Origin: Paraburkholderia kirstenboschensis
GTDB lineage: Bacteria > Pseudomonadota > Gammaproteobacteria > Burkholderiales > Burkholderiaceae
DNA: 64,000 nucleotides
Assembly: GCF_904848585.1 (NCBI RefSeq)
Contig: NZ_CAJHCR010000001.1
Coordinates: 434,001 to 498,000 of the forward strand
Direction of reading: 5' to 3'
Part shown: positions 37,495 to 45,915 of the stretch, one piece after another
How positions within the stretch are numbered: the first letter of the stretch is position 1
How the letters are laid out: every line of letters starts with the position of its first letter
Position numbers and translations under genes: made by a program
The notes under the pieces: generated by a model
Told to the model about the DNA's origin: nothing
Database searches by the model: none
Seen by the model: only the letters and a program-made list of their open reading frames with translations

Positions 37495-38157
37495 ATGGAC
37501 ACATCGATTGCCCGCCGCAACATTCTGGCGCGCATCCGCGCGGCGCAAGGCCGGGAGCCCGAGCCGTCCGCGTCAGAGCGCGAGGCAGCGGCGGACTATC
37601 TGGCGCGCCATCCGCCTGGCCCGCGCCCGGATATGCCTGCGGACCTGACCGGGCGCTTCATTGAAGAAGCGCAGAAAATGGCGACCACCGTAGACACGGT
37701 AGCGTCGCTGAGCGACGTGCCGGCAGCGGCGTATCGCTATCTCGCGGAACACGCGTTGCCGTTGCAGGCCATCGCCTGGCGCACGCTGGAGGATCTGCGC
37801 TGGAGCGACGCGGGCCTCACTGTCGAGTTTCGCAAACCGAAAGACGGCGACGTAGTGGGCCTGACCGGCTGCTTCTGTGCGACTGCCGAAACGGGCTCGC
37901 TCGTGCTGCTCTCCGGGCCGGACACTTATGCATCAGCCGGTCTGCTGCCGGAAACGCACATTGCAATCGTGCCGGCTTCGCGCATCGTGGCGGGACACGA
38001 AGAAGCATTCGCATTGATCCGCAGTGAGCGGGGCGAGCTTCCGCGTGCGGTCAACTTCATTTCGGGGCCTTCGCGCACCGGCGATATCGAACAGACCATC
38101 GTGCTCGGCGCGCATGGGCCGTATCGCGTGCATGTGATCGTCGTACTCGGCGCCTGA
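37495..38157 (+). CDS. LutC/YkgG-family (LUD domain) protein
   Basis: A 220-residue protein of the LUD family, whose best known members LutB and LutC belong to the lactate-oxidising LutABC complex. The segments VVGLTGCFCATAETGSLVLLSGPDTYASAGLLPETHIAIVPASRIV and NFISGPSRTGDIEQTIVLGAHGPYRVHVIVV match the family. GAGGA precedes the ATG at 37495 by nine bases. No lutA or lutB gene lies in the window, so it is either an orphan LutC or works with proteins encoded elsewhere. Confidence 0.88.
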   Translation: MDTSIARRNILARIRAAQGREPEPSASEREAAADYLARHPPGPRPDMPADLTGRFIEEAQKMATTVDTVASLSDVPAAAYRYLAEHALPLQAIAWRTLEDLRWSDAGLTVEFRKPKDGDVVGLTGCFCATAETGSLVLLSGPDTYASAGLLPETHIAIVPASRIVAGHEEAFALIRSERGELPRAVNFISGPSRTGDIEQTIVLGAHGPYRVHVIVVLGA

Positions 38158-38235
38158 GCAAAAGCCACGCTTCTCTTCACGCGCGGGTAACTGCGCGGTG
38201 TTCAAGTTATTCCAGATAAGAAGGACCTCCAGCAT

Positions 38236-39666
38236 ATGACTAGACGTGCCGTGCCGATGAGCATGGTGCTCGTGGCTGCACTGACGCTGACGAGCTGGCC
38301 CCAACTCGCCTGCGCCGCCACACTCGAAGGCGCATCGCTTTCCGCGCTCTGGGGATTGCCGTTCGCGGGCATGCTGCTCTCCATTGCCGTGTTTCCTCTC
38401 GTCGCGCCGGCTTTCTGGCATCACCATTTTGGCAAGGTCACGGCGGTGTGGGCGCTGGTGTTTCTCGTGCCGTTCGCGTTTGCGTTCGGCGGGGGCGCTG
38501 CGTTCGGCACGCTAGTCCATGCATTGCTCGAAGAATACATTCCGTTCATCGTGTTGCTGACCGCGCTGTACACGGTTGCGGGCGGCATCTGCGTGCGCGG
38601 CAATCTGCACGGCACGCCGCGCCTGAACACAACGATTCTCGCGCTCGGCACGTTGCTGGCGAGCGTGATGGGCACGACCGGCGCAGCGATGCTGCTCATC
38701 CGTCCGCTGCTGCGCGCGAATGACAATCGCCAGCATGTTGTGCACGTAGTCGTGTTCTTCATCTTTCTGGTCGCGAATGCGGGTGGCTCCCTGTCGCCGC
38801 TGGGCGATCCGCCGCTCTTCCTGGGCTTCCTGCAGGGCGTCAACTTCTTCTGGACGACCACGCATCTCGCGCTGCCCATGTTGTTCGTTTGCGGTGTGCT
38901 GCTGACAGCGTTCTATTGCCTCGACTCGTATTATTTTCATCGGCGTGAAGAAGAGCGCTCGCGTTTTCTCGATCCCACGCCCGACTCGCCGCCGCTCGGC
39001 ACCGACGGCAAGGTTAATTTCCTGTTGCTTGGCACGGTTGTCGGGCTCGTGCTGATGAGCGGGCTGTGGAAGCCCGGCGTGAGCTTCGACGTACTCGGCA
39101 CCCATGTGGCTTTGCAAAACGCCGTGCGCGATGTCGCGCTCGTCGGCGTCACGTTGCTTTCGCTCGCATTCACGCCGCGTGCGGCTCGCGCGGGCAACGA
39201 CTTCAACTGGGCGCCGATCGAAGAGGTGGCGAAGCTGTTCGCGGGCATCTTCGTGACGATTGCACCCGTCATCACGATACTGCGTGCGGGCGAAGCCGGT
39301 GCGTTTGCGGGCGTGGTTCACCTCGTCAACGATTCCTCGGGACAGCCGAACGACACGATGTACTTCTGGGCGACGGGCCTGCTATCTTCGTTTCTGGACA
39401 ACGCGCCGACTTACCTCGTGTTCTTCAACCTGGCCGGCGGCGACGCTTCGTCGCTCATGACAACCGGCGCCACCACGCTCGTGGCCATTTCGGCGGGCGC
39501 GGTATTCATGGGCGCAAACAGTTATATCGGCAATGCGCCGAACTTCATGGTTAAGGCGATTGCGGAGTCGCGCGGCGTTCGCATGCCGAGCTTTTTCGCC
39601 TATCTGGGCTGGTCCGGTGTGGTGTTGCTGCCGCTTTTTCTCGTCACCGGCTGGCTGTTTTTCTGA
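38236..39666 (+). CDS. NhaD-type (ion transporter superfamily) sodium:proton antiporter
   Basis: A 476-residue membrane protein with an N-terminal signal-like segment and about eleven further hydrophobic helices. Segments typical of NhaD/ArsB-CitM-type ion transporters are present: LGTLLASVMGTTGAAMLLIRPLLRAN, HVVVFFIFLVANAGGSLSPLGDPPLFLGFLQGV and FLDNAPTYLVFFNLAGGD. In the family such proteins exchange sodium for protons. The 2-hydroxyacid dehydrogenase gene follows 54 bases later, with no terminator seen. Confidence 0.85.
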   Translation: MTRRAVPMSMVLVAALTLTSWPQLACAATLEGASLSALWGLPFAGMLLSIAVFPLVAPAFWHHHFGKVTAVWALVFLVPFAFAFGGGAAFGTLVHALLEEYIPFIVLLTALYTVAGGICVRGNLHGTPRLNTTILALGTLLASVMGTTGAAMLLIRPLLRANDNRQHVVHVVVFFIFLVANAGGSLSPLGDPPLFLGFLQGVNFFWTTTHLALPMLFVCGVLLTAFYCLDSYYFHRREEERSRFLDPTPDSPPLGTDGKVNFLLLGTVVGLVLMSGLWKPGVSFDVLGTHVALQNAVRDVALVGVTLLSLAFTPRAARAGNDFNWAPIEEVAKLFAGIFVTIAPVITILRAGEAGAFAGVVHLVNDSSGQPNDTMYFWATGLLSSFLDNAPTYLVFFNLAGGDASSLMTTGATTLVAISAGAVFMGANSYIGNAPNFMVKAIAESRGVRMPSFFAYLGWSGVVLLPLFLVTGWLFF

Positions 39667-39720
39667 CACTCAGCTTGATGCCGAGGCCGTCGTACTCGAC
39701 ACGCTATACGGAGAATTGCA

Positions 39721-40710
39721 ATGCAGAAGATACTCGTCGCCCGTCCGATTTTTCCCGATGTGATCGAACGGCTCAAACAGTATTTCGACGTCGACTGGAA
39801 TCAGGGCGACGTGCTGTCCGCGGAAGAACTGAAGCGCCGTCTCGTTGACAAGGACGGCGCACTGACCGCGGGCGACCCTATCGGGGCGGAGGTTCTCGCG
39901 GCCGCGCCGCGCCTTCGCGTGGTGTCGAATATGGCGGTGGGTTACAACAACTTCGACATGGCGGCGTTCAACGCAGCCAACGTGCTCGGCACTAATACGC
40001 CGGACGTGTTGAACGAGTCGACCGCGGACTTCGGCTGGGCGCTGATGATGGCTGCGGCTCGGCGCATCTCGGAGTCGGAGCACTGGCTGCGCGCGGGCAA
40101 GTGGCAGAAGTGGGCGTATGACGGCTTTCTCGGTGGAGATATCCACGGCTCGACGTTGGGCGTGATCGGTATGGGCCGCATCGGCCAGGCGCTCGCACGG
40201 CGCGCGCGAGGCTTCAATATGCAGGTCATTTATCACAACCGCTCGCGGGTCGCGCCCGAGATCGAAGCCGAACTGAATGCCGAGTATGTGTCGAAGCAGG
40301 ACCTGTTGCGGCGCGCCGATCACGTGGTGCTCGTGCTGCCATACACGAAGGAGAACCATCACACGATCGGCGCTGCCGAACTCGCGCTGATGAAGCCGAC
40401 TGCGACGCTGACCAACATCGCGCGCGGCGGCATCGTCGACGACGCGGCGCTTGTCGAGGCGCTGCGCTCCAGGCAGATCGCCGCGGCCGGCCTCGACGTC
40501 TTCGAGGGCGAGCCGAATCTGAATCCCGATCTGCTGAGCGTGCCGAACATCGTGTTGACGCCGCATATTGCGAGCGCAACCGAGGCGACGCGCCGCGCAA
40601 TGGCCAATCTCGCCGCGGACAATCTGATTGCCGGCCTTGGCGAAGGTCCGCGCGCCGGTCAGCCGCCCAACCCGATCAATGCCGAAGTTATCGGCCGGGC
40701 GCGTGCATGA
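39721..40710 (+). CDS. D-2-hydroxyacid dehydrogenase, glyoxylate/hydroxypyruvate reductase type
   Basis: A 329-residue NAD(P)-dependent dehydrogenase. The catalytic domain starts QKILVARPIFPDVIERLK and the nucleotide-binding domain has GSTLGVIGMGRIGQALARRARGF. Catalytic Arg (NIARGGIVDDAAL), Glu (FEGEPNLNPDLL) and His (LTPHIASATEATR) are in place. It resembles GhrB/GyaR enzymes that reduce glyoxylate or hydroxypyruvate. The gene overlaps rmuC by four bases (ATGA). Confidence 0.92.
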   Translation: MQKILVARPIFPDVIERLKQYFDVDWNQGDVLSAEELKRRLVDKDGALTAGDPIGAEVLAAAPRLRVVSNMAVGYNNFDMAAFNAANVLGTNTPDVLNESTADFGWALMMAAARRISESEHWLRAGKWQKWAYDGFLGGDIHGSTLGVIGMGRIGQALARRARGFNMQVIYHNRSRVAPEIEAELNAEYVSKQDLLRRADHVVLVLPYTKENHHTIGAAELALMKPTATLTNIARGGIVDDAALVEALRSRQIAAAGLDVFEGEPNLNPDLLSVPNIVLTPHIASATEATRRAMANLAADNLIAGLGEGPRAGQPPNPINAEVIGRARA

Positions 40711-42155
40711 CGATGATTCTTATCGCGGCCGTCGCAGTGCTGGCGGTTGCGCTCGTGCTTACGATGGTCTTGCTGATGCGAGTCCACGGTCGCGCTAGTG
40801 AGCACGAGCAGTTTGAAATGCTGAACGAACGCATCGATACCGCAGCCGACGCGCAGGCTCACGCATATGAGCGCCTCGAGCGGCAATTGCGCAATGACAT
40901 CACCGAGACTGCGCGCGTGTCGCGTACCGAGCAGAGCAGCGGCTTCGCGCATTTCCAGCAAACGCTGGCCGCGCAATTCAGCAGCATGACGACCGTGCAG
41001 GGCGGCAAGATCGACGGATTCGCGCAGCAACTCGACGCGGTGCGTCACAGCCTTCAGCAGCAGGCGCAGCAGGCGCGTGACGAACAGGGGCGCTCACTCA
41101 AGCAGTTCGGCGATACCCTCAGCCTGCAGCTCGGGCAACTCACGGAGGTCAACGATCGCCGCTTCGCCGAGGTTCGCGCGACCATCGAACAACGGCTGAA
41201 GGACATCGAGGCGAACAATGCCAGCAAGCTGGATGAAATGCGCGGTACCGTCGACGAAAAACTGCACGCCACGCTTGAACAACGCCTTGGCGAGTCGTTC
41301 AAGCTCGTGTCGGACCGGCTCGAGCAGGTACATCGGGGCCTGGGCGAAATGCAGACGCTCGCGGCCGGCGTGGGCGATCTGAAGAAGGTGCTGACGAACG
41401 TGAAAACGCGCGGCACCTGGGGCGAAGTGCAGCTTGAAGCGTTGCTCGAGCAGCTGCTCACCGCCGACCAATACGCGAAGAACGTGGCCACCGTGCCGAA
41501 GAGCGCGGATCGCGTCGAGTTCGCTATCCGCTTGCCTGGACGGGTCGAGGCGGGCGGTGCAGCCGCGCCGGTATGGCTGCCTATCGACGCCAAATTTCCG
41601 CGCGAGGATTACGAGCGCCTTATCGACGCGCAGGAACGGGCCGACCCCGCCGCAGTGGAAGAAGCTTCGCGTGCGCTGGAAGCGAGGATTCGCGCGGAGG
41701 CACGCGCGATCGCCGAAAAATACGTGTCGCCGCCGCACACCACCGATTTCGCGCTGCTCTATCTGCCCACCGAGGGTCTCTACGCGGAAGTGCTGCGTCG
41801 GCCAGGTTTGTCGGATCTGCTGCAACGCGATTACCGCGTGACGATTGCAGGCCCCACTACGCTGACCGCGTTGCTCAACAGTTTGCAGATGGGTTTTCGC
41901 ACGCTTGCCATCGAGCGGCGCTCGAGTGAGGTGTGGCAGGTGCTCGGCGCAGTCAAGACGGAGTTCGGCAAGTTCGGCGACGTGCTGGCAAAGACCAAAG
42001 CGCAACTCGAAACGGTCACGCGTTCCATCGAGGCGGCCGAGACGCGCACCCGCGTGATGAATCGCAAGCTGCGCGATGTCGAGGCGCTGCCCGGCGAGGA
42101 GGCGAATGGTCTGATAGGTGGTGCGTTGCCGGGCGTCGACCCCGACGAGCAATAA
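40707..42155 (+). CDS. rmuC: DNA recombination protein RmuC
   Basis: RmuC is a nuclease-like protein that limits recombination at inverted repeats in E. coli. The 482-residue product has an N-terminal membrane segment (ILIAAVAVLAVALVLTMVLLM), a long coiled coil rich in Gln and Glu (about 30-240), and the RmuC domain with NVKTRGTWGEVQLEALLEQLLTADQYAKNV, WLPIDAKFPREDYERL and VSPPHTTDFALLYLPTEGLYAEVLR, which are signature segments. It is translationally coupled to the dehydrogenase gene. Confidence 0.94.
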   Translation: MTMILIAAVAVLAVALVLTMVLLMRVHGRASEHEQFEMLNERIDTAADAQAHAYERLERQLRNDITETARVSRTEQSSGFAHFQQTLAAQFSSMTTVQGGKIDGFAQQLDAVRHSLQQQAQQARDEQGRSLKQFGDTLSLQLGQLTEVNDRRFAEVRATIEQRLKDIEANNASKLDEMRGTVDEKLHATLEQRLGESFKLVSDRLEQVHRGLGEMQTLAAGVGDLKKVLTNVKTRGTWGEVQLEALLEQLLTADQYAKNVATVPKSADRVEFAIRLPGRVEAGGAAAPVWLPIDAKFPREDYERLIDAQERADPAAVEEASRALEARIRAEARAIAEKYVSPPHTTDFALLYLPTEGLYAEVLRRPGLSDLLQRDYRVTIAGPTTLTALLNSLQMGFRTLAIERRSSEVWQVLGAVKTEFGKFGDVLAKTKAQLETVTRSIEAAETRTRVMNRKLRDVEALPGEEANGLIGGALPGVDPDEQ

Positions 42156-42246
42156 GGCGGTAAGGCTGGCGCCGCGCGTGAGCGTCAGCAGTCCGCGCCT
42201 GCCGTGTCCGCGGGCGCGGCGGCAGTGGCGCGGAGCGGGGCGGGCA

Positions 42247-42522
42247 TCAGGCTTCTTCCGGTGCGTCGGTCAGCTGGATTTCAATGCCGCCGAATCGCGA
42301 CGCAACCCAGTTGTATGCGTGGCATGCGATCCACAGCAGGATGAAGCCAAGAATCGCATTCAACAGCAGCGCACTGAACACGGTGCTCAGTTCGACGGAA
42401 CCGTAGCGCACGAACGCGACGAGCACGCCGAGCAGCACGATCGGCACAGAGAACGTCAGATAGACGAGGATAAGCGCTTTGGCCGTCTGTCCCGGTGCAA
42501 TGAACGAGATCTGTTTTTTCAT
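42247..42522 (-). CDS. Small membrane protein of unknown function
   Basis: A 91-residue protein with two hydrophobic segments (ALILVYLTFSVPIVLLGVLVAFV and VFSALLLNAILGFILLWIACHAYNWVA) and a short acidic tail. Both termini would lie on the same side. I use the ATG at 42522 (MKKQISFIAPGQ); a TTG three codons upstream is the alternative. I recognise no family with confidence. It is convergent with rmuC and lies 80 bases before moeA on the same strand. Confidence 0.7.
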   Translation of the reverse strand: MKKQISFIAPGQTAKALILVYLTFSVPIVLLGVLVAFVRYGSVELSTVFSALLLNAILGFILLWIACHAYNWVASRFGGIEIQLTDAPEEA

Positions 42523-42602
42523 GTAAGTCAAACCCGCATGTCGTAGTGGTAATGGGTAAAGCTGAATGTGACCGTGGATGAAAGCGCCGCGAGGCAGAAG
42601 CG

Positions 42603-43904
42603 TCAGATCAAGCCGTGGAACAGCATGATACTTACGCGTTCGCCCTCGCCAATGTCGCCTTCTTCATGGCCGAGCACGATAAAACAATTGGCCTCGCTCA
42701 TCGAACTCAATACGCCGGAGCTTTGCGAGCCTGTCGGCGTGACTTGCCACTGGCCGTTCGCGGCCTGGCAGGCTATGCCGCGCTGGAACTCAGTGCGCCC
42801 GGCGCGTTTGCGGATTGGCTGCAGGCTCGCCGCGTGAATCAGCGGCAGCGGCTGCGGCGCGGCGCCCGCCATGAGCAGCAGCACCTCGCGCACGATCTGA
42901 TAGAACGTCACCATCACGGCAACCGGATTGCCCGGCAGACCGAAGAATAACGCAGGTAGTCCAAGACCCGGCCGCTCGCCCGACCATACGCGGCCGAACG
43001 CGAGAGGGCGGCCCGGGCGCATGGCGAGGCTCCAGAATGCGACGTCGCCGAATGTCCGCAACAACTGCCTTGTGAAATCCGCCTCGCCGACTGAGACGCC
43101 GCCAGAGGTCAGCACCACGTCGGCACTCTCCGCGGCGCTTCGCAGCGCGGCTTCGAGCGCGGCGGGCTCGTCACGGATCACGCCGAGATCCAGCGCTTCC
43201 ACATTCAGGCGCCGCAACATGGCAAAGAGCGTGTAGCGGTTGCTGTCGTAGACCGCGCCCGCGTCGAGCGGCTCGCCCAAGGAGCGGAGTTCGTCGCCGG
43301 TGGAAAAGAATGCGACGCGCAAGCGCCGCCGAACATTGATTTCGCCGATGCCGAGCGAAGCCAGCAGGCCAAGGTCGGATGCGCGGATGACACGGCCCGC
43401 ATGCAATGCAACGTGGCCGCGAGCGAGATCCTCGCCCGCCAGCCGCCGGTTCGCGCCGGCTCGCACCGCGTCGGCTGCAAACCTGATTGAAGCGGAGTCG
43501 GCACTGCGCTCGACCAGTTCCTGCGGCACCACGGTGTCGCAGCCTTCCGGAACGCATGCGCCTGTCATGACACGCACGCATTGCGCTGCGCCGACGGGAC
43601 CGGCAAACGGATGTCCCGCTAAAGCTTTGCCGACGACGGCCAGCTCGACGAACGGCGCGCCGCCCGGCAATGCGGCGCCGTTGAACGCATAGCCGTCCAT
43701 TGCGGAATTGTCGTGCGACGGCACGTCGATCGGCGAAACGATGTCTGCGGCCAGCACGCGGTCGAGTGCGTCGCGCAACGCCACGCGTTCGACGGCCGTA
43801 ACCGGCTTTGCCCACTGGCGAGTAATCGCCTGAGCAGCCGAAACAGGTAGCGCATGAGGATCGTACTGCGCGACGCAGCGGGAAAATTCGTTATGCGTGG
43901 TCAT
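42603..43904 (-). CDS. moeA: Molybdopterin molybdotransferase MoeA
   Basis: MoeA inserts molybdenum into adenylated molybdopterin. The 433-residue product has the four-domain pattern: PIDVPSHDNSAMDGYAFNG near the start, RLAGEDLARGHVALHAG, the MPT-binding domain with DVVLTSGGVSVGEADFTRQLL and PALFFGLPGNPVAVMVTFYQIV, and a C-terminal domain. It is the last gene of a moaA-mobA-moeA operon on the minus strand; moeA starts 60 bases after the mobA stop. Confidence 0.95.
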   Translation of the reverse strand: MTTHNEFSRCVAQYDPHALPVSAAQAITRQWAKPVTAVERVALRDALDRVLAADIVSPIDVPSHDNSAMDGYAFNGAALPGGAPFVELAVVGKALAGHPFAGPVGAAQCVRVMTGACVPEGCDTVVPQELVERSADSASIRFAADAVRAGANRRLAGEDLARGHVALHAGRVIRASDLGLLASLGIGEINVRRRLRVAFFSTGDELRSLGEPLDAGAVYDSNRYTLFAMLRRLNVEALDLGVIRDEPAALEAALRSAAESADVVLTSGGVSVGEADFTRQLLRTFGDVAFWSLAMRPGRPLAFGRVWSGERPGLGLPALFFGLPGNPVAVMVTFYQIVREVLLLMAGAAPQPLPLIHAASLQPIRKRAGRTEFQRGIACQAANGQWQVTPTGSQSSGVLSSMSEANCFIVLGHEEGDIGEGERVSIMLFHGLI

Positions 43905-43964
43905 GAAGAGCGGGACGTCGCGGCTGGCGGCTAGGATGGCGCTTGCCGTGCGGCGGAGCGGGAT

Positions 43965-44603
43965 TCAGCCGGGGCCCCGATGACGCTCGAGGTCGGCGAG
44001 TTCTTGTAGCGAATTGATATTGTAAAACGCGCGCTCGTCGGTAAAGGCGACTTCCACGGTCTTGTGGCGCGCGTACCACGCGCGAACCTTGCGCTCGCCG
44101 GCGGCTAGATAGGCGGCGAGGTCGTCGGCGAGACCGGTGCGCAGCAGCGCGAAAACCGGGTGGAGCGATACCGTGCCGTCGGCCTCAGTGGTTGTAACGG
44201 TGGCGATGTCGGCCGCATTTGCAGCAAGCGCTTGAGCAAGGCGGGCGGCGAGGTCGGCGGGGAGCCAGGGCGTGTCACACGGCGCGCTCAGCAGGTATTC
44301 GTTGCGAGTGGCGCGCAGACCGGCCAGCAAGCCGGCCAACGGTCCCGGAAATTCGGGCAGCGTGTCGGCGACAATCTCTGCGCCGAACGGCGCACCGAGT
44401 GCCGCGTAAATGTCCGGGTGGCGATTGGCGCTGATCAGCAGCGCGCCCGTTTGCGGCGCAAGGCGCTTCAGCACATGGGCGGCGAGCGGTTCGCCGTGCA
44501 ATGTTTGCAAACCCTTGTCGGCGCCGCCCATACGTATACCGCGGCCGCCCGCGAGCAGCAGGCCGGTGATCTGTTCGCGCGTCGGTGCCGCGGCTTGCTC
44601 CAT
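43965..44603 (-). CDS. mobA: Molybdenum cofactor guanylyltransferase MobA
   Basis: MobA attaches GMP to molybdenum cofactor, making the bis-MGD form used by DMSO reductase-type enzymes. The 212-residue product shows ITGLLLAGGRGIRMGGADKGLQTL (the nucleotidyltransferase loop with GGDKG-like residues), LISANRHPDIY and a conserved DTPWLPADLAARLAQAL. The frame is open 141 codons upstream inside moaA, but the ATG at 44603 lies eight bases after the moaA stop and gives the typical start. Confidence 0.94.
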   Translation of the reverse strand: MEQAAAPTREQITGLLLAGGRGIRMGGADKGLQTLHGEPLAAHVLKRLAPQTGALLISANRHPDIYAALGAPFGAEIVADTLPEFPGPLAGLLAGLRATRNEYLLSAPCDTPWLPADLAARLAQALAANAADIATVTTTEADGTVSLHPVFALLRTGLADDLAAYLAAGERKVRAWYARHKTVEVAFTDERAFYNINSLQELADLERHRGPG

Positions 44604-44611
44604 GCCAGCGA

Positions 44612-45721
44612 TCAGCCGCCTATGTACGACATTTCGACGCGGCGCGCGTCCTGCTCGCGTGAGTCGGCCGCATGGCTGCCGCGCAATTGCGAATAGCGGT
44701 CGCCGCGGCCTTGCCAGATTTCGGCGACGGCGGTTGCGATTTCGGCGTCGCTTGCCCCGTTGCGCAACAACGCGCGGAGGTCGTGGCCCGTCGATGCGAA
44801 CAGGCACAGGTACAACTTGCCCTCGGTCGAAAGGCGCGCCCGCGTACAGCTCGCACAAAAGGCGCGGGTCACGCTCGAAATAACGCCGATTTCGCCGCTG
44901 CCGTCGGCATAACCCCAGCGCTGCGCTGTTTCGGCTGCACTGTGCGCTTCGAGCGGCGCAAGCGGGAAATGCTCGGCGATGCGCGCGATGACGTCCGCGG
45001 ACGGCAGCACTTCGGTCATGTTCCAACCGTTGGACGTGCCCACGTCCATGTATTCGATGAAGCGCAGCACGGCGTCCGAGCCTTTGAAATGGCGTGCCAT
45101 CGGCACGATTTCACTGTCGTTCGTGCCGCGCTTGACCACCATGTTGACCTTCACTGGCGCGAGGCCTACGGCTTGCGCGGCGGCGATTCCGTCGAGCACG
45201 TCGGCCACCGCGAAGTCGGCGTCGTTCATGCGGCGAAACAGCATGTCGTCGAGCGCGTCGAGGCTGACGGTTACCCGGGTGAGGCCTGCGTCCTTGAGGC
45301 TGCGCGCCTTGCGGGCGAGCAGCGAGCCGTTCGTGGTGAGCGTCAGATCGAGCGGGCGGCCGGCCGGCGTAGTGAGCCGCGCTAGGCGTTCGATCAGAAA
45401 TTCGAGGTTCTTGCGCAACAGCGGCTCGCCACCCGTCAGGCGAATTTTTTCGACACCATGTGCGACAAAGAGCCGCGCAAGCCGCTCGATTTCCTCGAAG
45501 CTCAACAATGCGCTGTGCGGCAGGAATGCATAGTCCTTATCGAACACGGCGCGCGGCATGCAGTAGACGCAGCGGAAATTGCAACGGTCCGTCACCGAAA
45601 TGCGCAAGTCTCGCAACGGACGCGCGAGCGTATCGTGCAGCGCGCCGCTAGGCGTCTGCACCGGGCCGGAAATGACCGGCGCCGCGCTGAGGTCGGCAAC
45701 AGGGATGATGCGTCGGGACAT
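44612..45721 (-). CDS. moaA: GTP 3',8-cyclase MoaA
   Basis: MoaA is a radical SAM enzyme that starts molybdenum cofactor synthesis by cyclising GTP, together with MoaC. The 369-residue product has [17 protein letters not shown] (the CxxxCxxC [4Fe-4S] site), [30 protein letters not shown], and the C-terminal cluster [20 protein letters not shown], ending in GG. I use the ATG at 45721; the TTG at 45742 is a possible earlier start. It is the first gene of the operon; moaC is not in the window. Confidence 0.95.
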   Translation of the reverse strand: MSRRIIPVADLSAAPVISGPVQTPSGALHDTLARPLRDLRISVTDRCNFRCVYCMPRAVFDKDYAFLPHSALLSFEEIERLARLFVAHGVEKIRLTGGEPLLRKNLEFLIERLARLTTPAGRPLDLTLTTNGSLLARKARSLKDAGLTRVTVSLDALDDMLFRRMNDADFAVADVLDGIAAAQAVGLAPVKVNMVVKRGTNDSEIVPMARHFKGSDAVLRFIEYMDVGTSNGWNMTEVLPSADVIARIAEHFPLAPLEAHSAAETAQRWGYADGSGEIGVISSVTRAFCASCTRARLSTEGKLYLCLFASTGHDLRALLRNGASDAEIATAVAEIWQGRGDRYSQLRGSHAADSREQDARRVEMSYIGG

Positions 45722-45861
45722 GAGTTGCTTGCGTTGTGCCAAACGGGGGAGGCGAGTTCTTCATTCTATCGGAAATGCCTTAAACGGCTGGGCGATGCCG
45801 ACCCCTGTCGGGGTTTACGGGGAGGGTGGGGCGTTCGCGAGGGGGATGCGTTTCGCGTGCA

Positions 45862-45899
45862 AAAAAACAAAAAGCCCGCCGGTGAGGGCGGGCTTTTCG
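45862..45899 (-). terminator. Rho-independent terminator of rne
   Basis: On the minus strand AAAAGCCCGCC-CTCACC-GGCGGGCTTTTTG has a nine-base or longer stem followed by T-rich sequence, just after the rne stop at 45916. It separates rne from the moaA operon downstream. Confidence 0.8.
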
Positions 45900-45915
45900 A
45901 AGCGAGGTCGCAAGC

